Shown piece after piece: positions 57,004-64,000 of a stretch of 64,000 bases of DNA. Origin of the DNA: Sporopachydermia quercuum (lineage: Eukaryota; Ascomycota; Sporopachydermiomycetes; Sporopachydermiales; Sporopachydermiaceae); assembly GCA_001599295.1 (NCBI GenBank), contig BCGN01000001.1, forward strand, positions 310,001-374,000, read 5' to 3'. The notes beneath the pieces are model-generated. The model saw only the letters and a list, made by a program, of their open reading frames with translations, was not told the origin of the DNA and made no database searches. How positions within the stretch are numbered: position 1 is the first letter of the stretch; every line of letters starts with the position of its first letter. A program made the position numbers and the translations under genes.

Positions 57004-57438
57004 CATGGCATAGGTAATAAGCAAATCAGTTACAACAATTCAACTGTAAGCTGGAGATTAATTCACTTGGCAACTGATATTTCATTTGTTTATTCAATTC
57101 AACCCATTTTCAAAGTATAATAGTAAGAGAAAATTTCATTATCATTCATTAACTATTTCAACATATTTTGACTTATTATTTATTCCTCTGTATAATTCAT
57201 CATTCGCACGCTCTTTTCACTGTAAACAATTCCAAGGTCCTTCCCTCCTTCCCTCCTCCCCTCCAGTAAAGGTAAATGAAATGCTCAGAACTTATACAGA
57301 ACCGGAAAGTTAAAGTCGAAAAACTGGGAATCGGAAATTACAACTGGGTTGAATTAAAGTCCTGTGTTTTATGTAATTATTATTTACATGGTAGATTACC
57401 GTTTAGATTAAAGACAGCTTAGTGCCCTTGATTAGTTT

Positions 57439-57464
57439 TATATTATATTATATTATATTATATT
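57439..57464. repeat. Pentanucleotide (TATTA)n microsatellite
   Basis: About five perfect copies of TATTA in the SKY1 upstream region. Confidence 0.8.
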
Positions 57465-58207
57465 TCTATAATTCCCTTCAGTTATAAGATCATTCAAATT
57501 GGAAAAGGAATGAACAAAGTCATCGAAACTGAAGAAATACTTACTGGAGGCACGACTACTGCATTTACTCTGTGATTTCTGATGATTATTTGTAGAAATA
57601 CAAGTAAATCATAAGCAAAAAGGATAGAATATTTTGTTTGCTGTTTTCAAAGGGTGTAAATATAGGAACAACAACTATAGTGACAGTTATTATAACTGAT
57701 AAAGAGAGAAGACAAGTAAAAAAGACAAGTGGAAAAAGTTGTAGGTGATAAGGCGGACGAAGTGGAAGTGATCGCGGAGAAATTACAAGGAATCACTAGC
57801 GTAGAGCACGGGAACTGAGTATTAGAATTACGAACAGAGAAGCAAGGATCAAAGAGCTGAAAAGGAAGGATCTGAACTGAATTATTACACTGAGATAAAC
57901 TGATAAACTGTTTGTTTTTTATTGGAACTTTGGATTCCTCTGTTGGGTTTCAAACCTTTCTAGTGAGTTTGTTTTATAATTTGTTGATCAAACGAACTAG
58001 GAAACAACAGGCAAGAAGTCAGAGGAAAGATTTAAGAAGGGGAAGTAATCAAAACTTCAGGGAAAGCTTAAAACAATACTACGAAGGGAACTGCCAATTT
58101 CAGAGATCGCTATCTCTGTATTGTTTATCTCAATTCCATATCAGCATCAGTACTAATATATCTGGTTCTTTTGTTCACACATATCTTCTGTTCGTTATCT
58201 CCAAATA

Positions 58208-60670
<2,463 letters not shown>

Positions 60671-60970
60671 TTTTAAATGTGTAAGCTACGATAGAGTAGG
60701 GATAGTATATTAGTTGTGCGGTATTATTAATTTAGGAGTATGTAACTGAAGGTTTTCCGCTTGTATAAATGATTAAGTTTTGCGATGCCAATAAAATTCT
60801 GTAGCCTCAATGTTGATGAAACCATATTTATTATCAGATGTTTTCCCATTTTGATGTCTTACTATAATCCAACCATGCATACTTAATATGCTTTCCTTGC
60901 AAATTTTACTAGACTTAAAGCATACATGTACCAATTATATTACAATTGAATTAGCTATTTAACTAATCAT
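60671..60970. other. Convergent spacer SKY1/GAS3
   Basis: 300 bases of AT-rich 3' flanking sequence. Nothing notable was seen. Confidence 0.6.
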
Positions 60971-62416
60971 CTAAAATAAGGAAAATAAAAAAAAGGCAAA
61001 TAAACCACTAACACCAGTCAAAGGTTTAATCATCATGGCACCATCTTCGGAAGTCTCAGTTTCTGACGTTGTACTAGAAACAGTAGTGCTGCTTTCACTT
61101 TCTCCACCAGTCTGTAAACCGCTTGGTGAATTGATCTCATTGTCAGAGCTAAATGTTACAGAAATGTTGCTGATTTCATCACCATTAACATCATAGATAC
61201 TGTATTTGGATTTATTGGTGTCTAGTTGGATAATTTTACCACGATTAGTAAGACTAGTACCATTTACTAGTAATTCATCCAACCCACCTGGTTGTTCAGG
61301 TAATTGAAAGTCAGCGTCAAAACCAGAATATAAAGATTCGATGTATGAGGAAGAACAGTTGCTTGGCTCGTTAACAGTAACGTCGTCTTCATAAACAACA
61401 GCTAAATCAATCTTGTTGTATTGACTCTGTAGATTAAGGAAATCTTCTAACAATTTTACAGAACCATCATCTTGAATTTCAACAAGGCCATAGTTTGATA
61501 CTTCTTCATTATATTCATAAATGAGACCACCGGAGAAGGAATCATTCAAACCAGCATACAGACCCTCGGAGACTTCATCAAAAGTTCTAGGTGATTGCGT
61601 GTTACAACCATATTCAGAGAAGAAAACAGGAATTGAGGAATTTTGAAAGGTTTCATGCAAATCTTCATAACCAGAAGAAGTCCAGTCAGAAATACCAGAA
61701 CACCATTCATATGAGTTGAGTCCGAAGAAATCAGAGGATGAATTAGTATCACCGCACTGTAGGTAATCCCATGTGGCAATTCTAAGAGTTTTTTCATCAG
61801 CAGCAGAATATCCAACAGGGATGGTTCTATTAGCATGGTTAGCAATATATTGTTTCATATCCCTTTGAACAGCTCTAATGTACTTAGGGTCAACAGCTGC
61901 TGACTTTTCATCATTGATAACTTCATTGCCAGAGAAAAAACCTGCAACATTAGGATAATCTTTAAAAGCATCAATCACTTTAAAAACACGATCCAAATAC
62001 CACCAATTATAACTTGAAGAAGGATCATATCTGTGAATGGATTCATTATCTCCTGGAGCGTTAACGTCTAGGAAAACGTAGATGCCAGCATTATTAAGGA
62101 TTGTCATACATGCATCGTGATTCAAATCAGGATTCACAGTATAAACACGGATGGTGTTTACACCAAGCTGCTGGAGAACAAAAACATCTCTCAAACAAAT
62201 TTCTTCATCTGATAAAACATCAGATCCCGAATCAGAATCGTAGCCTGAGGATCCACCAGGTTGGTAATCAACTCCAATAATGGAGAATACTTCACCTTGA
62301 TCATTAGCATCTAAAGCAGGTCTAATAAATCTATTTCCCTTGATTTCTAAGGGAATCAACGCGTTTGCTAATGAAAGCAAACTGGCGGCGCCAATAAGTA
62401 AGCTTTTCTTGAACAT
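60971..62416 (-). CDS. GAS3: GAS3-type beta-1,3-glucanosyltransferase (GH72)
   Basis: GPI-anchored cell-wall enzyme that cuts and rejoins beta-1,3-glucan chains. The start chosen is the ATG at 62416, giving 481 residues; an upstream in-frame TTG is not used. Signal peptide about 1-19 (LLIGAASLLSLANA). The GH72 domain contains GVDYQPGGSSGYD, NTIRVYTVNPDLNHD, the acid/base E165 in GFFSGNEV and the nucleophile E268 in FFSEYGCN. There is no C-terminal cysteine-rich CBM43 module, placing it with the short GAS3/GAS5 type. The LIPLEIKGNRFIRP start and VNPDLNHDACMTI string match GAS3 best. The C-terminus has a Ser/Thr stretch and a hydrophobic GPI signal. S. cerevisiae Gas3 shows little activity, so activity here is uncertain despite both catalytic Glu. 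Confidence 0.95.
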   Translation of the reverse strand: MFKKSLLIGAASLLSLANALIPLEIKGNRFIRPALDANDQGEVFSIIGVDYQPGGSSGYDSDSGSDVLSDEEICLRDVFVLQQLGVNTIRVYTVNPDLNHDACMTILNNAGIYVFLDVNAPGDNESIHRYDPSSSYNWWYLDRVFKVIDAFKDYPNVAGFFSGNEVINDEKSAAVDPKYIRAVQRDMKQYIANHANRTIPVGYSAADEKTLRIATWDYLQCGDTNSSSDFFGLNSYEWCSGISDWTSSGYEDLHETFQNSSIPVFFSEYGCNTQSPRTFDEVSEGLYAGLNDSFSGGLIYEYNEEVSNYGLVEIQDDGSVKLLEDFLNLQSQYNKIDLAVVYEDDVTVNEPSNCSSSYIESLYSGFDADFQLPEQPGGLDELLVNGTSLTNRGKIIQLDTNKSKYSIYDVNGDEISNISVTFSSDNEINSPSGLQTGGESESSTTVSSTTSETETSEDGAMMIKPLTGVSGLFAFFLFSLF

Positions 62417-64000
62417 CCTTTTGAGCAATCTTGCAGTATTGTTAAATAGCGAATTGCTTTTCCTGGATCCATCAAAAGGTACTAATGCAAAAAACGAACG
62501 CGTAACAACTGATGATCAACATAAACTAGCAACACAGGAAAATAATCGAACCTCTAACTTCGGTTGTCTATACTGATTTGAATACAGCTATTTAAGAACC
62601 ATACTTTAATCAAAACGTAGAATATAAACAATTATTAACGCACCATTACATAAAGAAGAGAGAAGGTATTTACCATTTGTTGTTGTTGAGAATAGAAAAG
62701 AGAAAGTAAAATTGTATTGAGAATTAGGTTGGAATTAAGGTTCTGAGAAGGGAGACTAAACTCGCGTTTTGAAGTAAGTTATGCAGAGGAGTTGCTTTGA
62801 ATGTTAAAGTTTATTAAAGAGACGAGAAATGTGACGATTGTTTATTGAAAGAGTTGGGTAAGGAAAGAATATTGACAAGATATTAGTATTGGTACAATAA
62901 AGAAATAGAAATTTATTGCTTAGGTTCAACCAATGTCGAGTCTAGAAAAGAAACTAATTTGCTACCACTTTGAAAGAGTAATAATAGTGTATAACAAACG
63001 CACTGAATTATTGGTTAACAATCGCATAAGCGATATAGTGCTCTTTGGAATAAATTGATTTACACAAAAGAAAGCTTTTTGCTTCCAGCATGAGATGAAA
63101 CTACTACTCAATTATTTGCAATCAATGGAAAATCTACTATAAACTACTAGTTGATTGTTTGATTTCAAGTAACGGGTAAGGTAGGTTCATTACGTTCTTA
63201 CGATAGTCATTGATGATTTTAGTTAACCATTGCCCTGCATTTTTTTCTTACCTGCATTAGTTACTCACATATTTTTGTGTGAGGTAGATTTTCTGAGGGT
63301 GTGAGCAGAGACATCATATCACTTAGTCTGAAACTCCTAGAAGAAAATCATATCAGGGACCTATTTTTGGATCTGTTGTCAATCTTAGGAGCATTTTACT
63401 CTCTTGTAACTGAGAACCTATCGAATAACGTTCTCAGATTCGGGATAATGCAGAAATGTAATTTCTTCTATCTCCCAAAATGCGCTACCAAATTCCTTGC
63501 TATCAGATAATCATAAAGAACGTTATGAGATTATTCGAACAAAATGATTCAACTAGTATAAATTTCTTTTTAAATACTAAACCTCCGTTGGTACTCTTAG
63601 AGATGAAATATCAATAACAATGTGAATCCTACCTATCTCACATTGTTCAAAATGATTAAGATTCCAGAAGCACCAAAACGTACCTCAAGTTCAAAACCGT
63701 TAGCTTCTTCAAACTCATGCATACTCAATGCAAGAGAACTTTCTTACTTGCAAAGTTTCTTTAGATGACATAATCACTTTTATTTTTGATCTTCAGACTT
63801 ACTGCCTGTCTCTATATCTTACTTTTATTCCTACCTGCAGTAATTAGGCAGAAAAAAACATATATATATATATATTCTTTATGAATATCCTATCCTTTCT
63901 TTCTTCTTGCGCAGCTAGATAAATGGCAAAACATCCCAATTGTGCAAATATAGTCTACCAATAAGGAGCTAATAGCTCGAATCTTTTTGCATTATAGTAT
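62417..64000. other. GAS3 upstream and window end, no gene seen
   Basis: 1,584 bases. An ACGCGT (MBF core) lies at 62498-62503, 82 bases before the GAS3 start. A short (TA)n run lies near 63860-63874. A ~69-codon frame near 63301 lacks an ATG and is not supported. No tRNA was found. Confidence 0.45.

Larger units (their letters stand above)
56589..58207. promoter_or_regulatory. SKY1 upstream region with AGCAC cluster and ATATT repeat
   Basis: This 1,619-base region contains a degenerate cluster of AGCAC/CAGCACAG units at about 56933-57003 and a pentanucleotide ATATT run at about 57439-57464. The final ~300 bases before SKY1 are free of in-frame stops but start with TTG, not ATG, so no upstream ORF is called. 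Confidence 0.5.

Overview
The window is nuclear DNA of a budding yeast (Saccharomycotina). The evidence is a set of typical yeast orthologues: SWC4, RGP1, AHP1, RAD55, mitoferrin, KRR1, MRC1, PRM1, pyruvate decarboxylase, SKY1 and a GAS3-type glucanosyltransferase. The DNA is AT-rich and introns are rare. CTG encodes an invariant leucine in the SKY1 catalytic loop, so this is probably not a CUG-Ser or CUG-Ala clade yeast. I cannot name the genus. I support 21 protein genes, about one per 3 kb. That is sparse for a yeast: several gaps of 2-4 kb hold no recognisable gene. No tRNA, rRNA, transposon, LTR or virus-like element was recognised. Isolated single 'n' bases are scattered throughout and give ambiguous residues in several proteins.

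Layout: 0-3 kb holds the 3' part of an unidentified gene. 3.3-8.5 kb is a divergent chromatin/ubiquitin pair, SWC4 (-) and a canonical cullin-3 (+). 9.5-15 kb has an unknown disordered protein and RGP1, both (-). 16-18 kb has peroxiredoxin AHP1 (+) convergent with a short-chain dehydrogenase (-). 18-24.5 kb is nearly empty apart from a small SPI1/SED1-like wall protein. 24.6-26 kb is RAD55 (-), followed by a 4 kb empty stretch up to mitoferrin (+, 30 kb). 32.5-39.6 kb has a small Lys-rich protein (-) divergent from KRR1 (+), then MRC1 (+). 39.9-52.4 kb is all minus strand: a coiled-coil protein, the mating-fusion protein PRM1, a three-exon Cys-rich small gene, an unknown 265-residue protein and pyruvate decarboxylase. 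55.8-62.4 kb has a bacterial-type NADP oxidoreductase (+), SKY1 (+) and GAS3 (-).

The most useful new item is the three-exon gene at 47573-47989 (-). No single reading frame reveals it, because its exons are 31, 70 and 82 nt. Spliced, it gives an intact 60-residue protein with a C-x2-C...W-x-GCG-x-H...C-x-C pattern, and intron 1 has a perfect TACTAAC branch site.

The genes do not form one pathway, but several carry promoter sequences that fit their roles: G1/S boxes before MRC1 and RAD55, pheromone-response sites before PRM1, ribosome-biogenesis boxes (RRPE, PAC) before KRR1, and Yap1-type sites before AHP1. The pyruvate decarboxylase 3' flank contains two consecutive stem-loops worth testing.
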